A stretch of DNA of 64,000 bases from Citroniella saccharovorans (GCF_035481615.1 NZ_JAYKOT010000003.1:992001-1056000), one strand, 5' to 3'. Counted from the first letter of the stretch, positions 10,206-18,832 are shown. Notes: generated by a model not told the origin, from the letters alone. Made by a program: numbers and translations.

Positions 10206-11216
10206 CTATTCTAATCCTAAGTTTGGATAAACTTTCATATCTAATTCATCTGTATTATCTTCTAAATATTCATAATAGCCAGAGGAAGCTATCATAGCAG
10301 CATTATCTGTACATAAAATTAAATTGGGATAATACAATTTAACTCCTCTTTTGCCTAATTCCTCTTCAAATCTTTCCCTAATTCTACTATTTGCAGAAAC
10401 TCCGCCTGATATTGCAAATTCTTTATGACCAGTTTTCTCTAAAAGTTTTAAACTTTTACTTACCAACACATCTACAATTGCTTCTTGAAAAGATGCTGCT
10501 AAGTCTTTCTTATCTACTTGTCTACCAGCCATATTTTCTGTATTTATAAAGTTTAAAACAGCCGTTTTAAGACCAGAAAAAGAAAAATTAAAATCTTTTG
10601 AATCAATCATAACTCTAGGAAAATCAAAAGCCTTTTTATTTCCCTCTTTTGCTATCCTATCCACAATTGGTCCGCCTGGATAACCTATTCCAACCTTTCT
10701 AGCAATCTTATCATAACATTCACCGCAGGCATCATCTAAAGTTCTTCCCACAACTTCAATATCATTATATGATTTTACAATAGCTAAATAGGTATGACCT
10801 CCCGAAATAATTAAAGTCGAAAAAGGAGGTTTTAAATCCTTGTGACATAAATAATTTGCAGCAATATGTCCCTTTATGTGATTAACACCAACTAGAGGTT
10901 TAGATAAACTTAAACTTAGGGCTTTTGCACAAGATACTCCTACTATTAAAGCTCCTATAAGTCCAGGCCCTTTTGTAACACTAATAATATCTATATCTTT
11001 TAGAGAAAGATTTGCATCTTTAATAGCTTTATCTACAACTTTATTTATCATCTCAAGATGAAGTCTAGATGCTATTTCTGGAACAACCCCTCCAAATAAT
11101 TTGTGAGTGTCTATTTGTGATGATATTACATTCGATAAAACTTCTCTTCCATTTAAAACAATAGATGCAGAGGTTTCATCGCAGGAACTTTCAATTCCTA
11201 AACTATATATATCCAT
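10206..11216 (-). CDS. tsaD: tRNA N6-threonylcarbamoyladenosine transferase TsaD
   Basis: A 336-residue member of the ASKHA fold Kae1/TsaD family, which moves the threonylcarbamoyl group from its AMP adduct to A37 of ANN-decoding tRNAs. Visible marks are the start MDIYSLGIESSCDETSAS, the metal motif HIKGHIAANYL (two His four residues apart), SGGHTYL, GGPIVDRIA and ISGGVSANS near the C-terminus. Length is normal. It follows rimI by two bases and forms one transcription unit with tsaE and tsaB, whose products complete the t6A complex. Confidence 0.97.
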   Translation of the reverse strand: MDIYSLGIESSCDETSASIVLNGREVLSNVISSQIDTHKLFGGVVPEIASRLHLEMINKVVDKAIKDANLSLKDIDIISVTKGPGLIGALIVGVSCAKALSLSLSKPLVGVNHIKGHIAANYLCHKDLKPPFSTLIISGGHTYLAIVKSYNDIEVVGRTLDDACGECYDKIARKVGIGYPGGPIVDRIAKEGNKKAFDFPRVMIDSKDFNFSFSGLKTAVLNFINTENMAGRQVDKKDLAASFQEAIVDVLVSKSLKLLEKTGHKEFAISGGVSANSRIRERFEEELGKRGVKLYYPNLILCTDNAAMIASSGYYEYLEDNTDELDMKVYPNLGLE

Positions 11217-11218
11217 AA

Positions 11219-11674
11219 CTACTCCTTAAAAATGAGCTGCATATTATATGCATCTGCATTTTCTTTTCTATAATAATTTTCTCTAGTGGAAATAATTTTA
11301 AATCCAAATTTTTCATAAAGCTTAATAGCATTTAAATTTTTAGTAGAGACTTCAAGACTTATCTCTTTAGCTCCATTTTCCCTAGCAATCCTAATTAAAT
11401 CTTCCAACATAATAGATCCATTTCCCTTTGATCTCTCTTTTTTAAGTATTGCAATATTCATTATGTGACACTCGTCTAAAACAAGCCAAATACCATAAAA
11501 GCCAATAACTCTTTCATCATCTAATAACACTCTATATCTAGCTAATTTATTTAGACTAATTTCCTTTTTTATTGAAGTTTTTTCCCAAGGATCTATAAAA
11601 GAGTCTCTTTCAATTTTATATATTGCATCTACATGACTAATATCAGCGTCAATTATTGTAGTAATTTTTACCAC
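11219..11674 (-). CDS. rimI: Ribosomal-protein-alanine N-acetyltransferase RimI
   Basis: A 151-residue GNAT acetyltransferase. The acetyl-CoA loop reads KKERSKGNGSIML (RxxGxG type), and SLEVSTKNLNAIKLYEKFGFK is the usual C-terminal GNAT motif, with NYYRKENADAYNMQL typical of RimI. RimI acetylates the N-terminus of ribosomal protein S18 in E. coli; in Firmicutes it usually sits between tsaB and tsaD as here. The predicted start is a GTG directly after the tsaB stop codon, without a strong ribosome site, suggesting translational coupling. Confidence 0.92.
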   Translation of the reverse strand: MVKITTIIDADISHVDAIYKIERDSFIDPWEKTSIKKEISLNKLARYRVLLDDERVIGFYGIWLVLDECHIMNIAILKKERSKGNGSIMLEDLIRIARENGAKEISLEVSTKNLNAIKLYEKFGFKIISTRENYYRKENADAYNMQLIFKE

Positions 11675-12352
11675 CTACATTCTACTTTCTTCAGCTTGCG
11701 ATTTTCTGACATAATTTGGAGCAAGAGTCATTTCATCAAACTCTTCTCTTAAAAACTTATCTTCAGAGATTAAAGCAATTTCTCTAGCTAATCTTGAAAG
11801 AATCTTATTATTATAAAAATTTATTTTGATTTCACTTTCATTAATTAACTCTTCTAAATCCTCATTTATTTCTCCACATATAAGATAATTAGGATTGTTC
11901 TTTAAAAAGTCAAGAATATCTTCACTTAAAAACAAATCATCTTCGCTTAATCTTATTAGCTTTCCATTTTTTCTTTCAAACCTAGCCCCAAAAGATCTTT
12001 CTGCTCTTGCATCAATTAAAGCTAATATTTTACTATCTTCCATTACAGAATTTGCTGCAGCCTCAAGAGTTGATACAGAAATTAATTTTTTATTAAAAAC
12101 TTCATTAAATGTCTTTATAACTGTCATGCCAATTCTAAGTCCAGTAAATGATCCTGGTCCCTTTCCTACAGCAAATGCATCCATATCATCAAGAGTAAGA
12201 TGAGAATAGTCTAAAGCATTCTTAACCATTGGAAGTAGAGTTTCCGAGTGAGTTCTAGCCTGATTAATATTTAGTTCACTTATAACTTCTCCATCTTCTA
12301 CTATACAAACTCCTGAAACAAAAGTTGATGTGTCTATAGCAAGTATTTTCAA
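11675..12352 (-). CDS. tsaB: tRNA threonylcarbamoyladenosine biosynthesis protein TsaB
   Basis: A 225-residue TsaD paralogue that is catalytically inert and serves as the dimer scaffold of the TsaB-TsaD-TsaE complex. It starts MKILAIDTSTFVSGV and carries the family block VGKGPGSFTGLRIGM and ALIDARAER. It appears to start at a TTG whose bases overlap the tsaE stop (TTGA), with GGAAG upstream, so translation is coupled to tsaE. Confidence 0.95.
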   Translation of the reverse strand: MKILAIDTSTFVSGVCIVEDGEVISELNINQARTHSETLLPMVKNALDYSHLTLDDMDAFAVGKGPGSFTGLRIGMTVIKTFNEVFNKKLISVSTLEAAANSVMEDSKILALIDARAERSFGARFERKNGKLIRLSEDDLFLSEDILDFLKNNPNYLICGEINEDLEELINESEIKINFYNNKILSRLAREIALISEDKFLREEFDEMTLAPNYVRKSQAEESRM

Positions 12353-12783
12353 TTTTCTTCCATTCTTTCTTTTAATTTTCCAAATATATTTATATCTCTT
12401 TTATTATCATCAATTTTTATGATTTCAATAGTAGAATATTTTTTAGGTAGGTAGGACTTAGCCATTTCCGGCCACTCTATAAAAGTTAAAGATTTAATTG
12501 GATAAAAATAATCCTCAAAGTTAAAAGATTCAATTTCTTTTTCTTCCTCTAATCTATAAAGATCTAGATGATTTATAACTATATCTGCTCTATAAATATT
12601 TACTAAAGAAAAAGAAGGTGATGACACCTTGTCTTTACTGTTTAGAAATTCTGCTATATAAGTAACTAAAGAAGTTTTACCAGCCCCAAGATCTCCTTTC
12701 AATAAAATAACATCTTTTTCTTTTAAATTTATAGCAATTCTTTTTGCTAAATTTTTTAAATCATTTAAATTTTCAATAACCAT
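12349..12783 (-). CDS. tsaE: tRNA threonylcarbamoyladenosine biosynthesis ATPase TsaE
   Basis: A 144-residue P-loop ATPase that resets the TsaD-TsaB complex. The Walker A reads LKGDLGAGKTSL, followed by SPSFSLVNIY, the LDLYRLE segment, and FIEWPE typical of the family. The start at 12783 is chosen over the longer reading (to 12846) because AGGAG lies six bases before this ATG and the extra 21 codons would run through the upstream terminator. It is the first gene of the t6A operon; its apparent promoter is inside the preceding terminator hairpin. Confidence 0.95.
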   Translation of the reverse strand: MVIENLNDLKNLAKRIAINLKEKDVILLKGDLGAGKTSLVTYIAEFLNSKDKVSSPSFSLVNIYRADIVINHLDLYRLEEEKEIESFNFEDYFYPIKSLTFIEWPEMAKSYLPKKYSTIEIIKIDDNKRDINIFGKLKERMEEN

Positions 12784-12793
12784 AACTTCTCCT

Positions 12794-12864
12794 AAAAAAA
12801 ATCTACTTTCCTTTACTATTATATGATTTAAGATATCATAAATCAAGTAAAGAGGAAAGTAGAT
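12794..12864 (-). terminator. Terminator of ribU, abutting the tsaE ribosome site
   Basis: Arms 12846-12864 and 12802-12817 (ATCTACTTTCCTCTTTACT against AGTAAAGGAAAGTAGA) form a long stem followed by T8 on the minus strand. The loop contains a smaller hairpin. The T run ends only about 10 bases before the tsaE start codon. Confidence 0.8.
12818..12846 (-). promoter_or_regulatory. Promoter of the tsaE-tsaB-rimI-tsaD operon, nested in the ribU terminator
   Basis: TTGATT (12841-12846) and TATAAT (12818-12823) with exactly 17 bases between them lie in the loop of the upstream terminator. Transcription would begin in the descending arm of that hairpin, roughly 30 bases before the tsaE ATG. Confidence 0.6.
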
Positions 12865-12873
12865 CTAAATTAG

Positions 12874-13482
12874 CTATCTTCTTATAATTTTATTTGTTTT
12901 TTTATATAAAATAAAAGTAAATATTGAAGTAATTAAACCCTTTAAAAGATTGAAAGGTACAACTGCAAATAGCATCAAACTTAAATAACTATTTACTAGT
13001 GGATTAAATTCCTTAACAGGCTCAGCAAATGCTTCTAGCGGAATTCCCATTAGCCTTCCATATAGTGGGAAGATTACAAAATAATTTGAAAGGGTTGCGA
13101 CAATACTCATTGATACAACACCAACAGCTAATGCAATTATAGCAGATTTTAACGTTTTATTTTTCTTATAAATAAGTCCAGCCGTTACAACAAACACTGA
13201 AGATACAATAAGATTCGATAATTCTCCAACATAAGCAGTTGTTGTTCCTTGAAGTAGAGTTTTTAAAACTATCTTAATAAGAACTACTACAAATCCTAAA
13301 AGTGGTCCAAATGAAAATGAAGCTATAAGTGCTGGCATTTCTGAAATATCAACATCCATGAATGATGGTGCAAAGAAAACCGGCATCCTTACATACATTA
13401 GTAAAAATGCAATAACACTAAACATTGAAACAATAATTAATTCCCTTAATCCAACTTTTTCTTTTTTTGATACTTTTTCCAT
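12874..13482 (-). CDS. ribU: Riboflavin ECF transporter substrate-binding subunit RibU
   Basis: A 202-residue integral membrane S component of an energy-coupling-factor transporter, with about six membrane helices. The segment MFSVIAFLLMYVRMPVFF followed by DVDISEMPALIASF and the later STFSNYF-like block (ATLSNYFVIFPLYGR) match RibU. It captures riboflavin and needs the shared EcfA/A'/T module encoded elsewhere. The assignment is strongly supported by the FMN riboswitch directly upstream. AGGAGG precedes the ATG. It is a single-gene unit with a terminator. Confidence 0.92.
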   Translation of the reverse strand: MEKVSKKEKVGLRELIIVSMFSVIAFLLMYVRMPVFFAPSFMDVDISEMPALIASFSFGPLLGFVVVLIKIVLKTLLQGTTTAYVGELSNLIVSSVFVVTAGLIYKKNKTLKSAIIALAVGVVSMSIVATLSNYFVIFPLYGRLMGIPLEAFAEPVKEFNPLVNSYLSLMLFAVVPFNLLKGLITSIFTFILYKKTNKIIRR

Positions 13483-13507
13483 AAATATCCTCCTTGAATT
13501 TAGGGCT

Positions 13508-13535
13508 AAAAAAAAGCCCCTTTATTTAGGGGCGT
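13508..13535 (-). terminator. Regulated terminator of the FMN riboswitch
   Basis: GCCCC (13516-13520) and GGGGC (13529-13533) form a stem with a T8 tail on the minus strand, between the FMN aptamer and the ribU ribosome site. It is the expected expression platform: FMN binding favours termination. Confidence 0.85.
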
Positions 13536-13550
13536 AAAAAACATAAATAT

Positions 13551-13660
13551 AACTTCTCCCATCCAGACTATACTGTCGGTTTTGGAATTTCACCAAATCA
13601 ACCCAAAATAGGTTCACGGACTTTTACCGCCGGTGAGGAATTGCACCTCGCCCCGAAGAC
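13551..13660 (-). ncRNA. FMN riboswitch (RFN element) controlling ribU
   Basis: On the minus strand the leader shows the conserved RFN blocks in order: TTCGGGGCGAGGTG, AATTCCTCACCGGCGGT, a variable arm, AGTCCGTGAACC, then AAACCGACAGTATAGTCTGG and ATGGGAGAAG. These form the five-armed FMN aptamer. It sits between a strong promoter and a terminator ahead of ribU. Confidence 0.97.
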
Positions 13661-13666
13661 AATTAC

Positions 13667-13694
13667 ATTATACTATTATTTGTTAATTTGTCAA
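13667..13694 (-). promoter_or_regulatory. Promoter of the RFN-ribU leader
   Basis: TTGACA (13689-13694) and TATAAT (13667-13672) with 16 bases between; it starts two bases from the trhP stop codon. Confidence 0.8.
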
Positions 13695-13695
13695 G

Positions 13696-14916
13696 TTAAT
13701 CTATCTTTTTCCTTAACATATAACCAGTTTTAACTTCTTTAGGCATTTTTATTTTTATAATTTGTTGAGCGTGAGGAGCTTCATTAATATTATCTCCATT
13801 TTCATCACTTAAATTATCAATAGTCATTTCAAAAAAATCAATATTAGGTCCAAAAACCTCTACCTTATCTCCAAGAGAAATTTTATTCCTTTGTTCTAAA
13901 GTTGCTATAGAAGTTTCTTCATCATAGCTTAAAACTTTTGCTAGAAAATCGTATAGCCTAATATAAGAAGATCTGTCATATATTTGTGCATTTGAGTCTG
14001 GTTTTTCTAGGAAAAATCCATGAGTAAAATCTCTATGTGATGCTTTTCTTATTTCAGATAAGAGTTTTAGGCTAATATTTTCATCATATCTTCCTTCATA
14101 GTAAGCATCAATTGCCATCCTATAGCTTCTAACAACAGTTGCTACATAATATTCACTTTTTACTCTTCCCTCAATTTTTAGTGAATCAATGCCGCATTCA
14201 ATGAGTTTATCTATATTGTCTATCATACAAAGATCTTTAGAATTTAGAATAAAAGCTCCATCTTCAGTATCTTCTATTTCATAATATTCTCCAGGTCTTT
14301 TTTCTTCTACTAAATGATACTTCCACCTGCAAGCGTGGGCACAGTCACCTAAGTTAGCGTCCCTACCACACATATAATTAGATAATAGGCACCTTCCTGA
14401 ATATGAAATGCACATTGCCCCATGGACAAAAGTCTCAAGATCAATATCAACTTGCGATTTAATTTCTTTGATTTCCTCAAGTGAAAGTTCTCTAGCTAAA
14501 ATAATTCTATCTACTCCTTGTTCCTTCCAAAATTTACAAGTTTCAAAATTTGTTACTGAAGCCTGAGTTGAAAGGTGAATTTCAGCATTTTTTACAACTT
14601 TTTTAAGAAGACTTATCATTCCAACGTCAGAAGCAATAATAGCATCTACACCTATATCATCTAAAAATCTAATATAATCTTCAGCGCCCTTAAAGTGCCT
14701 ATTGTGTGCAATAATATTCATCGTTACATAGATTTTTTTGCCTCTATCGTGACAATATTTAACAGCTTCTCTCAAATCATCATTTGTTAAATTTTTAGAA
14801 GCAGTTCTTAAGCCATAATTTGTTCCTGCTAAATATACTGCATCTGCCCCATAATCAATAGCAGTCTTTAATTTGTTTAAATCTCCAGCTGGAGCCAATA
14901 ATTCAATTTTTTTCAA
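13696..14916 (-). CDS. trhP: Peptidase U32 family tRNA hydroxylation protein (TrhP-like)
   Basis: A 406-residue U32 family protein. It starts KKIELLAPAGDLNKLKTAI and carries the U32 signature around ETFVHGAMCISYSGRC, with the Cys cluster CLLSNYMCGRDANLGDCAHACRW that is expected to hold an iron-sulfur centre. U32 members TrhP/RlhA hydroxylate RNA; B. subtilis TrhP converts U34 to 5-hydroxyuridine using prephenate-derived chemistry. The neighbour trmR encodes the methyltransferase for the next step, supporting TrhP over an actual protease. It follows trmR by four bases. U32 paralogues are hard to separate without alignment. Confidence 0.85.
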   Translation of the reverse strand: MKKIELLAPAGDLNKLKTAIDYGADAVYLAGTNYGLRTASKNLTNDDLREAVKYCHDRGKKIYVTMNIIAHNRHFKGAEDYIRFLDDIGVDAIIASDVGMISLLKKVVKNAEIHLSTQASVTNFETCKFWKEQGVDRIILARELSLEEIKEIKSQVDIDLETFVHGAMCISYSGRCLLSNYMCGRDANLGDCAHACRWKYHLVEEKRPGEYYEIEDTEDGAFILNSKDLCMIDNIDKLIECGIDSLKIEGRVKSEYYVATVVRSYRMAIDAYYEGRYDENISLKLLSEIRKASHRDFTHGFFLEKPDSNAQIYDRSSYIRLYDFLAKVLSYDEETSIATLEQRNKISLGDKVEVFGPNIDFFEMTIDNLSDENGDNINEAPHAQQIIKIKMPKEVKTGYMLRKKID

Positions 14917-14920
14917 ACAT

Positions 14921-15574
14921 TTACTCCTTTTCTATAAGGGAAATAGCAACTCCATCGCCAATAGGAATCACACTAGTTTTTATACTATTTTGACTAGTTA
15001 AAAAACTTAAATATTCTCTCATATTTCTAACAATTGTCCTATCTCTTCTTGGAACAAGCGAATCATCAGCAATCATACCCTTGAATAAAACATTATCAGA
15101 AAAAATAATAGATCTATTACTTAAATTCTTATATATATCATTAAAATATTCTAAATAATGTGATTTGGCTGCATCAATAAATACAAAATCAAAAATTTCA
15201 TCTTCTCTAAGCTTTGTCAAAAGTTCAGAAGCATCGCCAAATCTAACTTCAATTCTATCTAGTAGTTTCGCCTTTTTAATATTATCAATTGCAATATTAT
15301 AATTTTTTTCATTTATTTCAAATGATGTTATATTAATTTTGCTATCAAGCTTTGCCATAGATATTGCAGAATATCCTATAGCAGTTCCAATTTCAAGTAT
15401 CCTATTAGGTTTAAAAATACTTATAATTAATCTTAAAAGCTCTAAAGATTCCTTTTCAATGATTGGAATATTTTCCCTCAAGCCATATTCTTCAATATTA
15501 GCTAAAAAAGGGTCCTTTTCTATATAAAGACCCTTTAAATAACTTTCAATATAATCATAATTTATATTTGGCAT
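14921..15574 (-). CDS. trmR: tRNA 5-hydroxyuridine methyltransferase TrmR (class I O-methyltransferase)
   Basis: A 217-residue SAM-dependent O-methyltransferase. The SAM loop reads RILEIGTAIGYSAI; FVFIDAAKSHYLEYF and IIFSDNVLFKG are the metal and catalytic blocks of the caffeoyl-CoA/catechol O-methyltransferase-like family to which YrrM/TrmR belongs. TrmR methylates 5-hydroxyuridine to 5-methoxyuridine at wobble position 34. The adjoining U32 gene provides the preceding hydroxylation. The start codon overlaps the ylbF stop by one base. Confidence 0.88.
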   Translation of the reverse strand: MPNINYDYIESYLKGLYIEKDPFLANIEEYGLRENIPIIEKESLELLRLIISIFKPNRILEIGTAIGYSAISMAKLDSKINITSFEINEKNYNIAIDNIKKAKLLDRIEVRFGDASELLTKLREDEIFDFVFIDAAKSHYLEYFNDIYKNLSNRSIIFSDNVLFKGMIADDSLVPRRDRTIVRNMREYLSFLTSQNSIKTSVIPIGDGVAISLIEKE

Positions 15575-15906
15575 TAATCTAATTGAACGCTTTCTATAAT
15601 TATCTTATTTATATCTTGAAAAAGAATGGAGAACTTTACTTCTGCTTGAAGAAAATTTCTAATATCTTCATCTTGAAATAAAATATTTTGTAAATTTTCT
15701 AGCTTTTCTAATCCTTCCTTATCCTCTTCTTCTTTACCCATATTTTTCATCTGAAAATCCATAGCCTTTTTTCTAAAATCATCGACCATTTCTTTCTTCC
15801 TAGGGTTAGCTAAGATAACACTATTTAATCTCTTGTATTCTTTGAATTCTTCTGAATCTTTTAAAGCATTAGATAATTCTCTAGCCTTATCATAAACGTT
15901 AATCAT
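15574..15906 (-). CDS. YlbF/YmcA family regulator
   Basis: A 110-residue all-helical protein with the Com_YlbF pattern: DKARELSNALKDSEEFKEY, then NPRKKEMVDDFRKKAMDFQ, and a C-terminal helix. In B. subtilis YlbF and its relatives form the Y-complex that directs RNase Y mRNA cleavage. Here it is located immediately downstream of RNase J, one base after its stop, which suits a role in RNA turnover. Whether it equals YlbF or YmcA cannot be settled from sequence. Confidence 0.85.
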   Translation of the reverse strand: MINVYDKARELSNALKDSEEFKEYKRLNSVILANPRKKEMVDDFRKKAMDFQMKNMGKEEEDKEGLEKLENLQNILFQDEDIRNFLQAEVKFSILFQDINKIIIESVQLD

Positions 15907-15907
15907 C

Positions 15908-17575
15908 TTAAACCTCCATAATAATTGGTAATATCATTGGATTTCTCTTAATTTCTTTAAATAGAAATGTTTTTAAGTCATCTCTAATATTATATTTTAA
16001 TGTTGCCCAATCGTATAATTTTTCATCATTAGAATTTTCCAGTGTCTTTTCAACAACTCTCCTACACTCTTCCATAAGATCAAGTGATTCTTTAACATAA
16101 ACAAATCCTCTAGATATAATATCCGGCCCAGCTACAACATTTCTCTCCTGCTTAGAAATTGTAATAACTACAACAATAAGTCCATCTTCAGCTAAATGTT
16201 TTCTATCTCTTAAAACTACAGAACCAACATCTCCCACGCCAAGTCCATCTACTAAAACATCTCCAGCTTCAACTTCCCCAGCAATTTCAATTGACTCATC
16301 ATCCATTTCAAAAACAGTACCGTTTTTTCCAATTAAGATATTTTCAGGTGATAGTCCAAGATCCATAGCAAGTTTTGCATGAAGCTTAAGATGTCTTATC
16401 TCTCCATGAACAGGTATAAAATATTTTGGTCTAACCAAAGTATGAATAAGTTTTAACTCTTCCTTACAAGCATGGCCAGAAACATGGACTTCAGCTAAAG
16501 CTTGATAAACTATTTGACATCCAATTTCTGTAAGTTTATTTAAAACATTAAATACAGTTTTTTCATTTCCAGGTATTGGAGATGCAGATATAACAACTAA
16601 GTCTAGAGGAGTTAATTTCACCTTTCTATGTTCTCCACTAGCCATTCTTGCAAGTGCACTCATTGGTTCTCCCTGAGATCCAGTTGTTAGAATAGTGATT
16701 TGATTTGGCTCATAATCGTCAATTCTATTTATATCAATCATAGTACCTTTTTTAACTTTTAAATATCCAAGCTCTAAAGCAACAGAAATAGTATTAACCA
16801 TACTTCTTCCAGAAACTGCAACTTTTCTTCCAAAATATTCAGAAGCACTAATTACTTGCTGAACTCTATGAAGGTTTGATGCAAAAGTAGCAACGATAAT
16901 TCTAGCAGTTGCCGTTGAGAAAACATCTTTAAATGTTTCACCAACCCTTCTTTCACTCATGGTGTATCCTTCTCTTTCTACATTTGTAGAGTCAGATAAA
17001 AGGCAAAGCACACCCTCATCTCCTAAAGCGGCAAGTCTAGGTAGATCCATTAAACATCCATCAATTGGAGTATAGTCAATTTTAAAGTCACCTGTAAATA
17101 AAACTGTTCCAACTGGAGATTTTATGGCAATAGAGCAAGAATCAGGTATTGAATGTGAGGCTCTTATAAATTCAATATCAAATTTTCCTAGTTTAATCCT
17201 AGATCCTGCTTGTACTTCTCTTAAATTTTCAGTTGAAAGTTTATGTTCAGAAAATTTATTCTTTATTAAACCTAGAGTTAGTTTTGTAGCATAAACTTTA
17301 ATATCTAATTTTTTTAATATATATGGAACTGCTCCAATATGGTCTTCATGCCCATGAGTTATAACAAGTCCCTTTATTTTATCTTTGTTTTTTTCTAAAT
17401 AAGTAATATCTGGAATAACAATATCTATCCCAAGCATTTCCTCACTTGGAAAAGTTAACCCGCAGTCAACTATAACTATATCATTTCCATATTCAACTAC
17501 GGTCATATTTTTCCCTATTTCAGCTAATCCTCCAAGGGGAATTATCTTTAATTTTTGTTTCTTTCTTCCCATCAT
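15908..17575 (-). CDS. rnj: Ribonuclease J
   Basis: A 555-residue beta-lactamase-fold/beta-CASP ribonuclease combining 5'-3' exonuclease and endonuclease activity on mRNA and rRNA. The metal motif THGHEDHIGAVPY, the later LFTGDFKID, SDSTNVEREG, the beta-CASP block, and PVHGEIRHLKLH are all present, and the C-terminal domain ends RGFVYVKES... as in the family. The ATG overlaps the fur stop (ATGA), so the two are translationally coupled. Confidence 0.95.
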   Translation of the reverse strand: MMGRKKQKLKIIPLGGLAEIGKNMTVVEYGNDIVIVDCGLTFPSEEMLGIDIVIPDITYLEKNKDKIKGLVITHGHEDHIGAVPYILKKLDIKVYATKLTLGLIKNKFSEHKLSTENLREVQAGSRIKLGKFDIEFIRASHSIPDSCSIAIKSPVGTVLFTGDFKIDYTPIDGCLMDLPRLAALGDEGVLCLLSDSTNVEREGYTMSERRVGETFKDVFSTATARIIVATFASNLHRVQQVISASEYFGRKVAVSGRSMVNTISVALELGYLKVKKGTMIDINRIDDYEPNQITILTTGSQGEPMSALARMASGEHRKVKLTPLDLVVISASPIPGNEKTVFNVLNKLTEIGCQIVYQALAEVHVSGHACKEELKLIHTLVRPKYFIPVHGEIRHLKLHAKLAMDLGLSPENILIGKNGTVFEMDDESIEIAGEVEAGDVLVDGLGVGDVGSVVLRDRKHLAEDGLIVVVITISKQERNVVAGPDIISRGFVYVKESLDLMEECRRVVEKTLENSNDEKLYDWATLKYNIRDDLKTFLFKEIKRNPMILPIIMEV

Positions 17576-18018
17576 TCATTCCTTTCCCTGCATTTTTTAC
17601 ATAGTCCATAGAAAATCAATTCATGATTCTCAACTATGAAATCATACTTTTCCTTTACTTTCTCCTCAACACTTTTTAATAAATCACTATCAACTTCAAT
17701 AATTTTTTTGCAATTCTTACAAATCAGATGGTGGTGGTAGTGATCCATTTTGTTACTCATAAGCTCATAATAATAAGTTCCTTCAATTGAAGTTTTTTGA
17801 ACAATACCCAAGCTTAAAAATAAGTCAAGAGTCCTATAAATTGTCGCAATCCCAATATTATTATCTTTTTTATATGCTTTTTGGTAAATTTTTTCAATCT
17901 TAAGGTGAGAATTTTCATTCTCCTTCAGAGTTTCAAAAACTAGTATTCTCTGCCCTGTTACCCTAAAATTGTATTTTCTTAAAATTCCCTTAAATTCTTC
18001 TAGTGTCATTTTCTTCAA
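17572..18018 (-). CDS. Fur family transcriptional regulator
   Basis: A 148-residue winged-helix metalloregulator. RVTGQRILVFETL and IGIATIYRTLDLF form the DNA-binding part; HYHHHLICKNCKKIIEVD and GLCKKCRERNE supply the regulatory His cluster and the structural zinc site of two CxxC pairs. Sequence alone does not separate Fur, PerR and Zur. The start is either a TTG at 18018 or the ATG at 18009; both lie inside the end of the DUF1292 gene, with only weak ribosome sites, so coupling is likely. Confidence 0.88.
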   Translation of the reverse strand: MKKMTLEEFKGILRKYNFRVTGQRILVFETLKENENSHLKIEKIYQKAYKKDNNIGIATIYRTLDLFLSLGIVQKTSIEGTYYYELMSNKMDHYHHHLICKNCKKIIEVDSDLLKSVEEKVKEKYDFIVENHELIFYGLCKKCRERNE

Positions 18019-18238
18019 TTAACTCTTCATAACAATCAATAGCTTCATTTAATTCTGCATCATCTTCAATTTGAACTAAATCATAACCATCTTCATTTTC
18101 TTCTAATCTATAAATATATTCATCTTCATCATTTTCTTCTTTAACTACTGCGTAAGTAATTTCATCTAAAGAAAAAGTTGAAAGTATATATAAATATATT
18201 TCTTTTCCATCAAAATCTGTAAATTTAACCTTTTCCAA
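17990..18238 (-). CDS. DUF1292 family acidic protein (YrzB-like)
   Basis: An 82-residue, very acidic protein (KVKFTDFDGKEIYLYIL, then YAVVKEENDEDEYIYRL) of the DUF1292 family, function unknown. In clostridia and bacilli this gene is typically found beside ruvX and near ireB or fur, as here. It follows ruvX with a single base between stop and start codons and overlaps fur. Confidence 0.85.
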   Translation of the reverse strand: MEKVKFTDFDGKEIYLYILSTFSLDEITYAVVKEENDEDEYIYRLEENEDGYDLVQIEDDAELNEAIDCYEELIEENDTRRI

Positions 18239-18239
18239 C

Positions 18240-18650
18240 TTATCTCCTATCTAAATAACTTTTTAATATAATGCTAGCAGCAATCTGATCCACGTATTTT
18301 TTTCTATTTTCTCTTCTAACTTTAGACTCAATTAAACATCTCTCTGCTGATACTGTAGTTAGCCTTTCATCTTCATAAACAAGATTAATCCCAGACCTAT
18401 CTTTAATTCTTTCAGCAACATTTTTTACCCTACTTACTTGCTTACCAGAATCACCATTCATATTTAGTGGTAGTCCACAAACTAAAAGTGTAACATCATA
18501 TACATTTATGACATCAATAACACTTTGTATATCAGTGTTTAAATCTTTTCTTTTAATAGTCTTTAGGTTAGAAGCTATCATGCCTAAAGGATCAGAAATG
18601 GCTAGACCAATTGTCTTCGTACCTATATCTAGGCCGAGTATTCTTCCCAT
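18240..18650 (-). CDS. ruvX: Holliday junction resolvase-like RuvX/YqgF
   Basis: A 136-residue RNase H-fold protein starting MGRILGLDIGTKTIGLAIS, with VCGLPLNMNGDSGKQ and YEDERLTTVSAER, the YqgF/RuvX signature. It is implicated in processing the 3' end of pre-16S rRNA and was earlier proposed as a resolvase. The ATG at 18650 is preferred over the upstream reading because AAGGATGG is spaced correctly before it. It heads the ruvX-DUF1292-fur-rnj-ylbF-trmR-trhP run, in which most genes touch or overlap. Confidence 0.93.
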   Translation of the reverse strand: MGRILGLDIGTKTIGLAISDPLGMIASNLKTIKRKDLNTDIQSVIDVINVYDVTLLVCGLPLNMNGDSGKQVSRVKNVAERIKDRSGINLVYEDERLTTVSAERCLIESKVRRENRKKYVDQIAASIILKSYLDRR

Positions 18651-18795
18651 ATAACCATCCTTTTTATATAATAAATAATACAAAATTAAAAAAAATTAAT
18701 TAAAAATTATTATATAGAAAATCTAATTTTAATTATAGCTTATCTTTTTATATAGCTATGTAAATTTAAATTATGTTAAGCTGTAACAAAATTAG

Positions 18796-18826
18796 AGAGT
18801 AGCAGTAGTATAACTACCACTACTCT
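18796..18826 (-). terminator. Hairpin after ireB, probable terminator
   Basis: Two 14-base arms (AGAGTAGTGGTAGT against ACTACTGCTACTCT, with one G-U and one mismatch) and a 3-base loop follow the ireB stop; the T tail is short (AATTTT). Either strand is possible. Confidence 0.55.
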
Positions 18827-18832
18827 TAATTT

